Part shown: piece after piece, positions 23,701 to 33,800 of the stretch
Layout: each line of letters begins with the position of its first letter
Position numbering within the stretch: the stretch's first letter is position 1
Source: Triatoma infestans
Taxonomy: Eukaryota; Arthropoda; Insecta; Hemiptera; Reduviidae
Assembly (NCBI GenBank): GCA_011037195.1
Contig: JAAEAF010006078.1
Coordinates: forward strand, 1 to 64,000
Direction of reading: 5' to 3'
DNA length: 64,000 nt
The notes under the pieces: generated by a model
Told to the model about the DNA's origin: nothing
What the model saw: the letters and a program-made list of their open reading frames with translations, nothing else
The model's database searches: none
Made by a program: the position numbers and the translations under genes

Positions 23701-24171
23701 AGACTAGGAGGTTCTAACTGGTGACAGTAGTATCTCTAGCATAACACGCCTTGGTATCAATAGTATTGGAAGAAATTATAGACTAGGAGGTTCAAACTGA
23801 TGATAGTACTATCTCTAGCATAATACACCCTGGTGCCAATAGTCCTGGAAGAAATTACAGTCTAGAAGGTTCAAACTGGTGACACTACTAAATGTGGAAT
23901 GGTTAGGGAGAAATGGTTAACCATATATGAACCTTCTTTGTAATAGTACAGACTTTATTAAACGTAAAATGCACAAAATAAATTTATATATTTTGAAATG
24001 AATACTTTTTATAAAGAGATATTTGAATTATTTACCTGAGAACAATGGTAATGTCTGTAGTTCCACATCGGCCGAATTGCGATATCTGGAGGAGCCTTGC
24101 GATTTTTTCTTCTTTTTAACCGATCGTTTAGCAAACGGGTCTATGCGATCCACAAAAGTGGTCGATGTCAT
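14119..24171 (-). CDS. wdb: PP2A regulatory subunit B56 (B'), widerborst/PPP2R5 type
   Basis: B56 subunits confer substrate choice on the PP2A holoenzyme through a HEAT-like pseudo-repeat solenoid. Ten minus-strand exons with GT-AG ends and fully consistent phases encode 458 aa: 24171-24036, 23455-23259, 19517-19416, 17565-17473, 17337-17207, 17119-17060, 16187-15974, 15203-15084, 14993-14764 and 14212-14119. The start [17 protein letters not shown] is followed by a Lys-rich stretch and SSRYRNS. Strongly conserved family blocks follow: [132 protein letters not shown] and [14 protein letters not shown]. The protein ends with a charged helix ([15 protein letters not shown]). '[15 protein letters not shown]' and the short tail favour the alpha/epsilon (wdb-like) over the gamma/delta branch. 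The exon 2 donor is weak (GTCAGA). Introns are full of repeats. Confidence 0.95.
14230..14440 (-). mobile_element. T-family terminus abutting the last PP2A B56 exon
   Basis: Positions 14231-14262 carry TCTGGTGTGAAACACTCACT plus the CTTTCTGC box. Family words 'aaataaaagtgataggtat' and 'aaatcgttggggcagttttcg' follow to about 14440. On the gene's strand the terminus ends ...CACACCAGA, and the following T-run is the polypyrimidine tract of the last exon (AG at 14214-14213). Confidence 0.65.
15270..15925 (+). repeat. Degenerate minisatellite in B56 intron, unit like 'gattcttcaatgaagtagttct'
   Basis: Words 'gtgattcttca', 'atgaag' and 'ttctttaatagag' recur over 650 bp with irregular 30-50 bp spacing. 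The array sits in the intron between the 15203-15084 and 16187-15974 exons. It stops close to the next exon. Confidence 0.75.
16270..16990 (+). repeat. Degenerate tandem repeat in B56 intron, unit with 'gagacttaggctgtttt'
   Basis: Blocks 'tctgagagacttaggctgtt', 'cttggaccaaagg' and 'atttccctcaaggtttagacc' recur four to six times at roughly 70-130 bp spacing. The long plus-strand frames across it are by-products of the repeat. It begins about 80 bp upstream (gene sense) of the 16187-15974 exon. Confidence 0.6.
17690..18170 (-). mobile_element. LINE 3' tail remnant
   Basis: On the minus strand this matches the copy at 1-350: 'gaggaagaagaaacacctata' (the EEET tail motif), 'catctcatgacggatt', 'ggttgtgaggaactttt' and 'ggtccgatttgttcgg'. 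Further upstream on the same strand are remnants of the RNase H to tail linker. It is broken by stops. Confidence 0.6.
18420..19310 (+). mobile_element. LINE RNase H remnant
   Basis: Translation in shifting frames gives [11 protein letters not shown] (first Asp region, near 18560), [17 protein letters not shown] (18620-18680), [10 protein letters not shown] (18710-18740), [19 protein letters not shown] (18750-18810) and PFCGPEQSN. This is the same RNase H order as at 7680-8500, on the other strand. The RNase H-like tail [20 protein letters not shown] at about 19050 is the post-RNase H cysteine motif. It is inactive because of frame changes. It lies inside an intron of the B56 gene. Confidence 0.75.
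19640..20600 (+). mobile_element. T-family repeat copy with right terminus
   Basis: The right terminus (20566-20598) reads TAAGAGAAAGTCGTGTGAGTG and TTTCACACCA against a T-run. Internal family words include 'aaataaaagtgata', 'cgatttttgagaaaattatg', 'gtaaagtcacacttccggttgatag', 'cgaaatcttcgtggctgatg' and 'aaaacatgcatttccggtg'. A half-hairpin with a hammerhead-like core is nested at about 20400-20560. Confidence 0.55.
20475..20504 (+). ncRNA. Hammerhead-like motif (near-intact, half-hairpin copy)
   Basis: CTGACGA, a stem-loop TGGATGAAAATCT and GAAACCGGCC. The core C-U-G-A-N-G-A and GAAA are intact, but the U expected just 5' of the cleavage position is C, so it is probably inactive. The sequence around it (gaactcggtgaatttgct...aggaac) matches the right arm of the hairpin at 46372-46682. 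Confidence 0.4.
20680..20732 (+). repeat. (CATA)n/(CA)n microsatellite
   Basis: A run of catacata units passes into about fourteen CA dinucleotides inside a B56 intron. Confidence 0.9.
20856..22440. mobile_element. T-family repeat copy interrupted by a Tigger-type element
   Basis: The left end at about 20859 reads TCTGGTGTGGTTTTCTCTTA (an internally deleted terminus). Family words follow: 'aaataaaagttgtagctctttg', 'cgttaaagccattttcgag', 'gtaaaggcgcacttccg', then after the insertion 'cttttatttaaaacattttctcg' and 'accggaagtgcgatttta'. The block 'tttctcttaatgcaatttacatagttatttt' is duplicated at about 20872-20948. Confidence 0.5.
21517..22068 (-). mobile_element. Tigger/pogo-like DNA transposon derivative (552 bp) with TA target duplication
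   Basis: Terminal inverted repeats CAGTACACTCCCGATTATCC (left) and GGATAATCGGGAGTTTACTG (right, differing at one position) are flanked by TA at 21515-21516 and 22069-22070. Minus-strand codons 21894-21655 keep a piece of transposase C-terminus: acidic, with [10 protein letters not shown] and [13 protein letters not shown], like the 'E..I.EWL...LSDEDI' tail of Tigger/Jerky proteins. The DDE core is gone, so this is a non-autonomous internal-deletion derivative. It sits within a T-family copy and is therefore younger than it. Confidence 0.8.
22480..22858 (+). mobile_element. mariner transposase C-terminal remnant
   Basis: Frames give [19 protein letters not shown] ('SELY..QL..V' in mariner), then HSPDLAP (the 'YSPDLAP.D' motif carrying the last catalytic Asp, here followed by a frameshift that removes it), then [36 protein letters not shown] and NDSLYFEK plus stop. 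That is the normal end of a mariner-family DD34D transposase. It is dead through frameshifts and has no visible TIRs. Confidence 0.75.
22920..23220. mobile_element. T-family fragment
   Basis: Family words 'aaataaaatgataagcatttatg', 'cgctattttcgagaaactcc', 'agatgcggtggatttagat' and 'gaacagaataccaaatttga' appear without a terminus. It directly precedes (plus-strand order) the B56 exon 23455-23259. Confidence 0.45.
23511..23890 (+). repeat. 79-bp tandem repeat, five units, B56 intron 1
   Basis: Units start with 'ggtaccaatagtactgg' at about 23515, 23595, 23674, 23753 and 23832, a regular 79-bp period. Each contains 'aagaaattacagtctaggaggtt', 'aactggtgacagta' and 'tatctctagcacaa'. Units differ by a few substitutions each. 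This is the most regular array in the window. Confidence 0.85.
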
Positions 24172-26285
24172 TTTTTGTTCTTTCTTATTGTTTTGTTATT
24201 GGGAGGGCAGCTGGATTGTTTGTTTTTTATAACACCCTGAATACTTGATAAGATTTGTTTCTTAAATAATTTAAGAATTTTTGAGTGAAATTTCTTGAAA
24301 TGTACATTCCCAGAGTTTTCTGTATTGTTTTAATATTAATTGACTTTACTAATAATCCTTATTGTAATTGTTAATTTATTCATTTGTGAAGGTTTGGTTT
24401 TTTATTTTCTATTTTACTGTGGAATTGTAACCCTAAACATGGAATTTGTGATGATTTTTTTATATTTTCTTTGTTTTAATTAATTAATTATTATTTGAAA
24501 TTACTGAAAATAAATAAAGTAACTTAAATTCATTGTGGTGGAGTATAACTTACTGTTTTTTGGGGATGTGGAACTATTTCAAGTTTCATTAAATGAATTT
24601 CTGAGTTTTAAACATTTTGCTTTTAGTAAATAAAAAAAACTTGTTCAAAGAAAAAAAAAGAAAGCAATAATTTCAAGAAATATTACAAAGAAAAATATAT
24701 TTTAATTTTATAATAACCCGGCTGTACACCACACGTTTACAATTTTAGGGAAACTTAAGAGTACATTGTTTATTGCGTTCAACTACAATTTTTTGTTTTG
24801 TTTAAATCATTTAATTTTCAGTTTAATTCTTTGTTTTCTAAGTTTATTTATAAATAATAACACATTGAACCCGGTTTTATGCATACGCGACAAAGTTGAC
24901 TAACTTGTCTTTTGTTGTTTTTTATTTGCCTAGGCACGTTAAATTATCATTTTACGATAAACTAGAAATGAAAAACGCAAAACCGAATAGAAGAAAATTT
25001 AGCTACTACTTGGAATAGCAAGTTTTCCTTATTCCATTAAGTAAAAAAGAAGGTTAATTGCGCGCGCGGGGGGTCACCTGTCCCCCCCTTTTTTTGGGCA
25101 AAATAAAAACAAAACAGATAGAGAGAGAGAAAAAATGAAATATTTTTCAACACTTAACTTCTATAGATGTATAAATTTGATGTCTTGAAAAATAGAAATG
25201 CAAAGTATTGGCTGGAAAAATAAAAAATAAAAAAACCAAAACCTTGTTCAAATTTGTCCAGTATCGTTGTAAAACATTTAGCACAGAACTCTTGGTTTTT
25301 TTTTTTAGAGAGTTTTGGTTTGTTTCTCTCTGCACACTACACAAATACACAAACTAGAATACACCACTTCTTGGTTTTCTTTCTTTAGTTTCAATAAAAT
25401 TTAAACACTTAAAAAAAAAATAAGCACTTGTCAAAAAAAAAAATGAGGGGGTTAAAAAAAAAAACTTTATAACCCTATAGGTACCCCCTTATATGAATTT
25501 TAAAACTTATTCAATAATTAATTCGTAAAAAAACAATTAACATAACTAAAAAGTTCACCCAGTCATAATCTATATATAGTTTTCCAAAAAAAAAAATTTT
25601 TTTACGGTACAAATACGAGTAATATAAATATATATATTTTTTGGTTAACCCCCCCTTAGATAAATAAAAATGGAAGAATACAAACAAAATAAGTTTTTAT
25701 TAGATTATATACTTAATTTCGATTAAACTAACGTTTATTTTTTAAATTAAAAAAAAAAACCAAAAAAAAAAATAATAATAAATTTAAAGTATAAAACCTA
25801 TAAAGTAGTTAACCGTATACATATCTCGCCAAGCACGAGAAACCGTCCCCACTTTAAACAGGGTGTACAAAACTAGGAGAGTTGTCTATCTCACTCACGC
25901 GTTCATAGTGTCTACCATTCGCCCTACCATTCCATAACTCAATGGTGACTTAATTTTTCAATACCTAAAAAACCGCCATAATGTAAAATATTTACTCCAA
26001 AAATAAAAAAAAGGAAATATAAAAAAAATTTCTAAAGAAATTTATAATTTCCCTCCTTAAAAAACAAAAAATGTAGTTTTCTTAAAACAACGCCATGGCA
26101 GGAAATTTCAACGTGGCCCCACACATCATAATTAATAGAAAATTTAATTTGTAAAATATTCTCAATTTTTTTTTTTCAAAATACAATTTTCAAGTTTGTT
26201 TAATTGAAATAACCAATTTCTTGATAGCTTTCAAATTATTTACAGTGAACTACCCAATAATATCTGGGTTAACCAACCCAACAGT
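24172..26285. other. 5' flank of the B56 gene and AT-rich intergenic DNA
   Basis: The 5' UTR and promoter of the minus-strand B56 gene should begin here, but I cannot point to a TATA box or transcription start. The remainder is AT-rich with homopolymer tracts, a CG-rich 'gcgcgcgcggggggtcacc' patch near 25061 and no recognisable exon or transposon. Confidence 0.4.
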
Positions 26286-26287
26286 TA

Positions 26288-26552
26288 TTGGTTGGTTCCG
26301 CAGAGCAGGAAAGCATCAGAGACATTTTCCGTGATAGCCTGCTTCTTCTTGTGGTCATCGACCGGTTTCGGGCGTTCGCCCATCATCAGGATGTTTTTGT
26401 CAAACAGTGTATTAATATAGACTTGCACAGAGCAAATTCAGATGATACACTAACAGTTGAGTGTATCAATTGAATTTGTTCCGTGCAAGTCTATGTTATT
26501 ACCTTGTTTGACAAGCAGAAGCAGGTCACGGAAAATGTCTCTGATACCTAAT
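26288..26552. mobile_element. Foldback (hairpin) element, family A, right arm deleted
   Basis: The left arm ('cagagacattttccgtgatag', 'cctgcttcttcttgtggtc', hammerhead-like block, 'tttgtcaaacagtgt', 'atagacttgcacagagcaaatt') is followed by its reverse complement ('aatttgttccgtgcaagtct', 'ttgtttgacaa', 'gcagaagcaggtcacgg', 'aaaatgtctctgata'). The right arm has lost about 50 nt covering the hammerhead-like block, with the break at the 'agaagcag' word. Related full hairpins lie at 45642-46066 and 56845-57130. Confidence 0.8.
26360..26389 (-). ncRNA. Hammerhead ribozyme-like motif (intact core)
   Basis: On the minus strand: CTGATGA, stem-loop TGGGCGAACGCCC (GGGC/GCCC closing a GAAC loop, with one extra U), GAAA and CCGGTC. 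Flanks CATC (before CTGATGA) and GATG (after GGTC) pair as a 4-bp stem I. Stem III is only the self-complementary ACCGGT, as in minimal type I hammerheads that are thought to work as dimers. Cleavage would be expected after the C of GGTC. Activity is inferred from sequence, not shown. Confidence 0.6.
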
Positions 26553-26554
26553 AA

Positions 26555-27245
26555 TATGTTTGAAATTGAGTTTTCACCGGAAATACATGTTTTGGGATCC
26601 CATGAATACGAAAAAAATATTTTAAGCGAATGGTCTGGTCTGTTTGCGCGGGCGTATGTTTGTGGTTTAACAGAATATCTCACGAAAAGGAAAGGACCCA
26701 GGAAGTCAGCAAGACCCAGTTTTTGAGGGTTCTGGGGAAGCAGTAGCGTTATGCTTGGCTTTAAAGTACCAGTTCAGTATAATATATGGTTTTACCACCT
26801 ACATACCCTCGAGGAAACTGGGCCAGGGGTGTTTGGATCTAAAACCAAAAACTCGGAACCCATGGGTATGTTTCCAAGTGGAAATTCACGCCATTGGTGC
26901 GTCGCAGGAAGCTCAAACTGGTATACCGTTTAGGCACTACCACGAAGATTTCGGGAAAAATCCATCAACCGGAAGTGCGACTTTACTGAATTTTTTGTTT
27001 TTCGTGATTTTCTCAAAAATGGCTCCAACGATTTTTTTTAAACTTCGTATACTATCTCTCCACACATATATCTATCATTTTGCCAGCAAAAATGATTTTT
27101 TGGGGTTTCGGGGGGAACAGAAATGTTATGCTTTCCTCTAAATTACCATTTAAGTGTAATGTGAATGGATAATATGAGGACGTTTTAGCATATATTTGCA
27201 TTTCAGGTGAAAACTCAATTTCGAAAATCTGGCATGATTGCAATA
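26555..27245 (+). mobile_element. T-family repeat copy
   Basis: Family words in order: 'ttgaaattgagttttcaccgg', 'aaatacatgttttgggatcc', 'aaacagaatatctcacgaaaag', 'ggtataccgtttaggcactac', 'catcaaccggaagtgcgact', 'ttcgtgattttctcaaaaatgg', 'cgtatactatctctccacac' and 'atgctttcctctaaattacc'. Neither terminus is clear. It starts where the foldback element ends. Confidence 0.55.
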
Positions 27246-27965
27246 CTTCTTCTTACGAGGAATCATGAGCCCTGTTCCATTAATGAGTAAAGTGCCGGAG
27301 TCCTATTGGTCATCTCGCCTGCAGATGGAACAACAAGGATAGGACGACAACAAAAAGATAGGGAGTTATGATCAACACCACCGGATAGGGGTTTTTCACT
27401 TTCTCTCCGGGAAATGGTTTTGATGTTCTCCACGGTGCAGATGATGCTCTCAAGGAATTCAAGAAAAGAACGCCCTGATCCATTACTAGCTTGGGATTAG
27501 GAAAGACCAGATAAGAAGCCTGGTCCACCCCATCAGGAGTTAGTATAGGCTTGATATCAAGATATTTCTCAGATTCCAAGTTCGGCACAAGAAATCCAGT
27601 GTCAAACTTGAAAAATCGTCAAAATTCCCACAAAAAGAATCTTCTAAGAATCCATTTTGAGATCATGTTTTCGTAAGGAGGCTGACCCGTCCATCAGTTA
27701 CTCCTCCTTAGCTACTTGCCTCTCCTACCACTCTAAAAAAAGATTCAGTGTGCGTGAGCCTGAAGAGAACGATTTAGTTTATAAACCATTTTTCAATTAT
27801 CTCAAAAGCAGTTCAAGCCCAGTGGTATTTGACGCTCTCTTAATACAGTAATGTTACAAAATGACCACTTTTCCATAAACTCCAAATTTTGCTCATTTGT
27901 CCAAACATAAATATATAAAAATAATATACATGAATATATAAAGGAAGAATCTTCGGTCCAGTAAG
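27246..27965. other. Intergenic, unassigned
   Basis: Two frames (27310-27588 minus; 27657-27851 plus) show no domain I recognise and no convincing splice sites. The moderate GC and the neighbouring LINE pieces make an eroded transposon more likely than a host gene, but this is a guess. Confidence 0.3.
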
Positions 27966-27969
27966 AAAC

Positions 27970-28285
27970 GAGTCGGGCTAACGAAGCAGAAAAAATAGGG
28001 AGCTATATGAGCTGTTCGCCGAAGCAGATGTCCGCATCGTCAGGCTAGGAGGACTGAGCTGGGCAGGTCACTTGGCCAGGACGGGAGAAAGGTTTTGGAG
28101 GAAGTACTCCAGCGGAATAGAAGAGCCGGTAGACTGAGGGTGAGGGGGCGATGGTGTGGCAGCCGATGTCGGAAGCCTGCTAGGAGTCAGGAATTGGAAA
28201 GCGGCTGCACAAAATAGAGCTGAATGGCGAAAGCCATTGAGGAGGCCAGGACCCACCGCGGGTTGTAGCACCATTTAGATAGATA
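27970..28285 (+). mobile_element. LINE extreme C-terminal fragment
   Basis: Plus-strand frame gives YELFAEADVRIVRLGGL.WAGHLARTGE (compare 'R..WLGH..RM' at the end of many LINEs) and, after a broken stretch, VAADVGSLLGVRNWKAAAQN and RAEWRKPL (the 'W...A.DR..WR' terminal motif). It ends near 'agatagatagata'. Stops and an indel show decay. Confidence 0.65.
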
Positions 28286-28324
28286 GATACATAAATGTAC
28301 CAGACCAACACATGAGAGCATCTC

Positions 28325-28690
28325 TGTGCTCTCATGTGTTGGTCTGGTGGCTAGCGCATTCGCCTTTGGTGCGAGAATTCAGGTCTCGATTCCCGTGAGC
28401 GAAAAATCATGTTGACCCAGCATCGTGAGAATAAGAAGGAAGCTACAGTTGGTAGCGCACCTAGGTAGCGAAAGTCAGAACTAAACTGAAAGGGAACCAC
28501 GGTATGCCCCCCCCCCAATAAAAAATCGTCGAATGGCAAGCCTTGGTCCTTCATGGGCTGTTGCGCCATGGGTTTTTTTAAATATAGTGATGGCGGGGGG
28601 ACAAGTGCTAACTTACCAACCCAAGCAGGTGGAGAAGCGAAGAGCACGCCAATTACATTGAACCAACCACATATGTATAGTTGAAATATA
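28325..28690 (+). mobile_element. SINE-B, tRNA-headed SINE (longest copy)
   Basis: The head has tRNA-like boxes: 'tggctagcgcattcg' (A-box region), then 'cctttggtgcgag' and 'ggtctcgattcccgtg' (B-box region, GGTCTCGATTCC). A body follows ('cagttggtagcgc', C-run, 'gaatggcaagccttgg', 'ttgcgccatgggttttttt') and a tail ('gcacgccaattacattgaacc'). The body matches 11311-11450 and the tail 725-845. No protein is encoded. The family name is mine. Confidence 0.65.
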
Positions 28691-29529
28691 TCGCCACTAA
28701 TTCTGCAAAATTATGTATAAATAATTTTTTATTTGGAAACGTATTTCAAAGAAAAGTGATAGGCGTATACCTGTGCACTCGTTTAACAGGTGATAATTAT
28801 TATCGCCTTTTACCAGAACTGCCCCTTCTTGTATGAGGAATATGTTCCTCTTTCATACAGAGTTCAGATGTTTATTCAGCAGGACGGCGCACCAACTAAT
28901 TTTTGATAAGAGGGTGACTTCATTTTTAAATACTTCGTCGTAAAAATTCGTATGGATAGGAAGAAACGGTTCAGTTCCTTGCCCTCCGAGATCACCTTAT
29001 CTAACACTACTCGTTTACTTTCTTAGGGGTCACATGAAGTCTTTAGTTTATGCAGAAAAATTTAACTGAAGAAATCAACTCATTACAAAAATTATGAATG
29101 CTGCAGCAAACATAGGAAATTCTCCTGACATCTTAAAGCGAGCTATTAGATCACTCTTATGCAAGGCTAGAATTTGTATTGCAGCTGCAGATCATTTGTA
29201 AAAATAAAATTTTAGGGCCTGTCACGTTTTGCGGTTCACCGAGCAATCTTACATTCTAGGCATCCTTAAATTAAAAATCATCCAAGATGAAAAAAGCCTT
29301 AAAGTTCAACATCTCATTGTGCAACCTTAAAATGTTAAGGCAAAGTAAAAAAAAAAAATTAAAAACAATGTAATAAGAAATTAGAAAATATTTATTTATC
29401 AAAGTCATCAAATTATTGAAACAAAGTACAAATATTTTACTAAGTTCACGAAATAAATCCTAATATAATTTGATTTGTTTATATTTTGAAAAAACTTAAA
29501 AATAAAAATAATATTAACATGGTTCAAGA
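28691..29529. other. Intergenic, nothing recognised
   Basis: AT-rich sequence. 'aagaaaagtgataggcgtat' at 28750-28770 resembles a T-family word but is isolated. No exon or RNA gene is seen. Confidence 0.4.
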
Positions 29530-30610
29530 TGGGAGTCAACTGGACGACTTCTTACAGTAAACAAGGGAGTTAAAGCAGATAATGTGTGATAAAACAGGGA
29601 GTTAAGGCTGTAAAGTGTGGATTGAAGTGAGAATTAAGACAATAAATGAAACCAAATTGGGAGTAAAAGATTAATGTGGGAGCAAATTCTGCATTAGGGC
29701 TAGAATATGGGGTAAAAATGAGAGTTAAGGTTATAATGTGGGATCGAAGTGAGATTTAAAAGATAAAGATTGTGATATGGGGACGAATGAGATTATAACT
29801 GTAATACGAGATTAAACTTGATAATTAAAATAATAATTTGGGGATTAAACTGGGAATTAAGGCTGTGATGTAGAATCTAGCATTAGAATCTACAATGTGG
29901 GCTCAATGCGAGAGAAAAGGCTGTAATATGGGTGCCAAGTGAGAATTAAAGCTTAATGTAATATCAGATTGAGAATTAAGGCTTAATGTGGGATCAGAGA
30001 GTTATGGCTGCAACATGGAATCAGTGTGAATAAAGCTCAAACTGAGAGTTAAAACTAATGTAGGATTCGAAGTGAAATTTAAGGCAGTAATATGGGATCT
30101 TATGAGGTAATGTATAGTGTAATGTGGAATTAAAGGAGGCGTATTAATGTGGGATTAAAGAGAAAAAAAAAACTGTAATTTTAAGGCTTAAAGTGGGTTC
30201 AAAATGAGAGTTAAGGCTGCAATGTTAGAGAAAACTGAGAGTTAAGGGAATAATGTTGTATCAAATTGAGAATTAAAGATTTAATGCGGGATTAAACTAG
30301 AGTTAAAGGTTTAAAATGAGAGTAATGGCAATAATATGAGATCAAACTGGGAATTAAGGTTGGAATGTCGGACTGATATAGTTAAGGCTATAATGTGAGT
30401 GAAACTGACAGATAAGGTCAAAGTGACATGTGGGATCAAAGTGACAATTAAGGCTGTAATGTGGAATTAAAGTGGGTGTTAAGGTAATAATGTGGAATGA
30501 ATGGGAGACTGTAATGTTGGTGCATACTGAGAATTAAAGCTTAAGGTGGGATCAAATTGAAAGTTAAGGCTTAATGTGGATATAAACTGAGAGTTAAGGC
30601 TGCAAACCAT
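29530..30610 (+). repeat. Degenerate minisatellite, unit like 'gggagttaaggctgtaatgtgggatcaa'
   Basis: About 1.1 kb of diverged 30-45 bp units repeats 'gagttaaggct', 'taatgtgggatca' and 'actgagaatta'. It ends about 200 bp from the stop codon of the p31comet-like gene on the other strand, so it may lie in or next to that gene's 3' UTR. Confidence 0.8.
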
Positions 30611-30812
30611 CCAGCATCATCCCCATGTAATCTTAATTATTATGATTCACTAAAAATTAAATCCTTAAATTTTTAATAATTAAAATTATTAATAAATAAA
30701 TTTTTTACAGTCAAATGATTAAATTGATACATTATTAGATTTCAACTTGTTCTTGCTCCTAGTAACAGCAAGTATTTTAATAACAAACATATCTAAAGTC
30801 ACAATTTGGTAA

Positions 30813-33800
30813 TTAACAATCGAATACATTTACCGCTGATATTCCATCTATCTTGAAGTCTTTAAAACCGTGAATAATATTGATAGATTTATACCAAGCA
30901 TATGAATCAATTGTTGTCAATTCTTGATGGGTATCATCAATGGCTTCATGTAATGTACAACTACTATCTGGATTTGTCAATCTAATGATTGTCTGTGGAG
31001 TCTTTTCGCTGATATCTACACGTTCTACTGGCTGGAACCAAGCAGTCTGAGGTCCACTGGTGTATGGTGACATGCCAACTAGTACAAACATGTTTGTAGG
31101 TCCACTTATTCCCACGAGTCCTATCATTAAGATGTTTGGACTCCTGTAGTTGTCTGCAAAAAATAAATAAATTGCTAAATTGGTATACTATATTTTATTT
31201 TATTTTTTTTAACTCTGTATATGGGTGGCTTATAAAAAAAAAGTGCTGAAGGTTACACAGTGGGCATCCTATCCCAACACCATGTAGCGTCAGTTTAAAT
31301 TTTAACGTAACTCAGAGGCTCCAAAAGACCTCAAAATCAATTTTTTTTTTCAAATAAAAGTGATCAATGCTTCTATGTATTCATATTATGTAGGTGGCAA
31401 AGCTGTTCCGCCAGAACTTTAAAAAAAAAAATAAAATAAAATGTGATAGATATTTATGAGGGTAGATAATACACGAAGTTTATAGAAAATCGTTGGAACC
31501 GATTTGAAGAAAAATCACGAAAAATTAAAAATAACATTCAATAAATTTGCATTTCCGGTTGATGAATTTTGTCCGAAATCTTTGTGTCTGATGCAATGGT
31601 AGTATCTAAACGGAAATGCCAAATTTAAATAAGCTTCCTAAGAATTTTCTTTTCTGAGATATTCTGTTTTACACACACACAGTTCATTCGCTAGAAACAT
31701 GTTTTCGTATTCAGGGGATCCCAAAACATGTATTTCCGGTGAAAACTTAATTTCGAAAACAAAACAAAAAAATATTTAAAAATTCGCACACCTAAACACT
31801 GCCAAAAGATTTTTCCTGACATGGCGTTGTACTATTGAGTGGCCAAGTGCTAAAAGTGGTAATACAATTCTTAAGACCTGTTTGGGCATGCTTAAATTTG
31901 GTCCAACGATAAGCATGACTTCCTTAACATTATAAGTCCACAGCTCGCATTCAAGATTCTGGAAAACAAAAATAAATTATTTAATTAAATATAGGATTGA
32001 TAAAACAGAATTATTTTGGACAAACATGGCTGACACCTCTTCCAACCATCACTCTTCCATTATATAATTACTGACGGTTCAATATTGAAAGGACAAGTTG
32101 GTGGTGCCTTCTTACATATTAACACAAATTATTCATCTTCATTTAAACCAAATAGCCTGATGTCAGCGTATTCTGCAGAACTAATCCGATATCGCAAGCT
32201 TTAATGTATTCAATAGAATGCAATAAACTTTTAATAATACCTGAAAATATGAACCGTACATCTCAAACGCAGCACTTCCTTAAATATTACAAATCACATT
32301 AATTAATTTTAAAAGTAGTTATGATTCAATAAAAAAGGGTAAAATATTGAAATTTTAAGGGTCAAAATCTATGCTGGTATGAATGGCATTGAACACGTGG
32401 GTAAACTAGCAAAAGCTGGATGGGTCCGTCAGATTTAAAGGAACAAATTAAAATAATTGCAAGAACAGAGTGTTTAAATAGATACTTAAACTCCCATAAA
32501 GGGCAATTTTATAATAGCTTCCAAATAACTGTATGTAAGAAACCGTGGTATGATGGAGGTGCCGATGGTATATAGCAGTAAGCAGATGCTACAAAAAGGG
32601 AACAGATAAAAAAAAACTATCCCCCTTCCAACAATATCTCTTAGTAAACAATCAATAGTAATATTCCTAAATTGTAAGGGGTATCTGTTGCAGTTACTAG
32701 GGAAGTAGCGATCCCACGGGTTACCATAGCTCAGTACTCCATGCACTTCGTCCGAACAGTACACAATACACTTAAAGTACATACATTTTACCCTTTACAG
32801 ACAAGGACAAAAGCAGTACACAAATTAGGGTCTCTGTCTCTAGTTAATTGGCGTAAGCCAAGGGAGAAGGAAGGGATTAGCTCAGTGGTAGCGCGCTAGG
32901 CTAGTAACGCGGAGGTCCCGGGTTCGAATCCAGCATGCTGCTCTTGGATTTTGTTTTCCTAGGAGCCTCTACAGTTCACTATCCGGTGATGAGCGGTGTT
33001 GTCTGTAGCTGGAGACCGGCAGTGCACTGTAAAGGCTCCCGGGGGACACAATAGATCTTTCAGGTCGCAGTGCAATAATCCCCTATAACAATCTAATCTA
33101 ATCTAATATCACTAAATACGGTTTCTGTTTTTTCCCTTCAAGATATGAGAACCAGAACTATCGTAAGCTTGTTCTGTAATAAAGACGAAAATCCATAAAT
33201 ACCCAGATATTGTCAATAATTGTCAATTATTGACAATTACTAAACGATAATTGAAACATAATTCTTCATGGTATATTTAATTAATTAGCGTGTATGTACT
33301 AATGTAGGTATATTTAATTAATTAATTAAAATGTTTAGATCTTGTAGAAGAATGATAGCTGGGAGAGCTTTGTCAACATGTTTGTCGTGCCAGTATAACT
33401 CAGTATTACCCTTTTCTAAAAACCTGGTATTACTAATAAAATGTTTATTCAACTTACTTTAAAGGTACATTCGAAATTTTCAAAAACACTCAATATTCTT
33501 TGTATATAAGAAACCGCTTTTTTCTTTCTGACCGTCTGCACACTTAAGGAGCTATCACTTGAATTATCGTCATTCTAAAATACAAAAACAAAAAATATAT
33601 AAATTCTCTTCTTCTTTTTTTAAGCAATTTTATCACCTATAAAAGTATAAATCACTACATATAACAAAACATAAACCCTTATTTACATATAAACGTTTTT
33701 TGTGTAGAGACATAGTCCTTGTGAATGCTTCATAACTAAATGGAATCTGTTTTGCATTATAGGCAATGTATTTAATTATGGCTGTCACAATTACTGAACA

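Noticed and set aside
23511..23890. CRISPR-like array
   Set aside because: The units are whole 79-bp repeats without unique spacers, inside an intron of a eukaryotic gene.
27310..27588. 92-codon minus-strand frame as an exon
   Set aside because: No convincing acceptor/donor pair or similarity to a known domain; left unassigned.
32873..32942. Possible tRNA-Thr gene (good A and B boxes)
   Set aside because: The 3' strand cannot pair with the 5' GGGATTA acceptor side, and the sequence continues into a body shared with two other loci. It is a SINE head.
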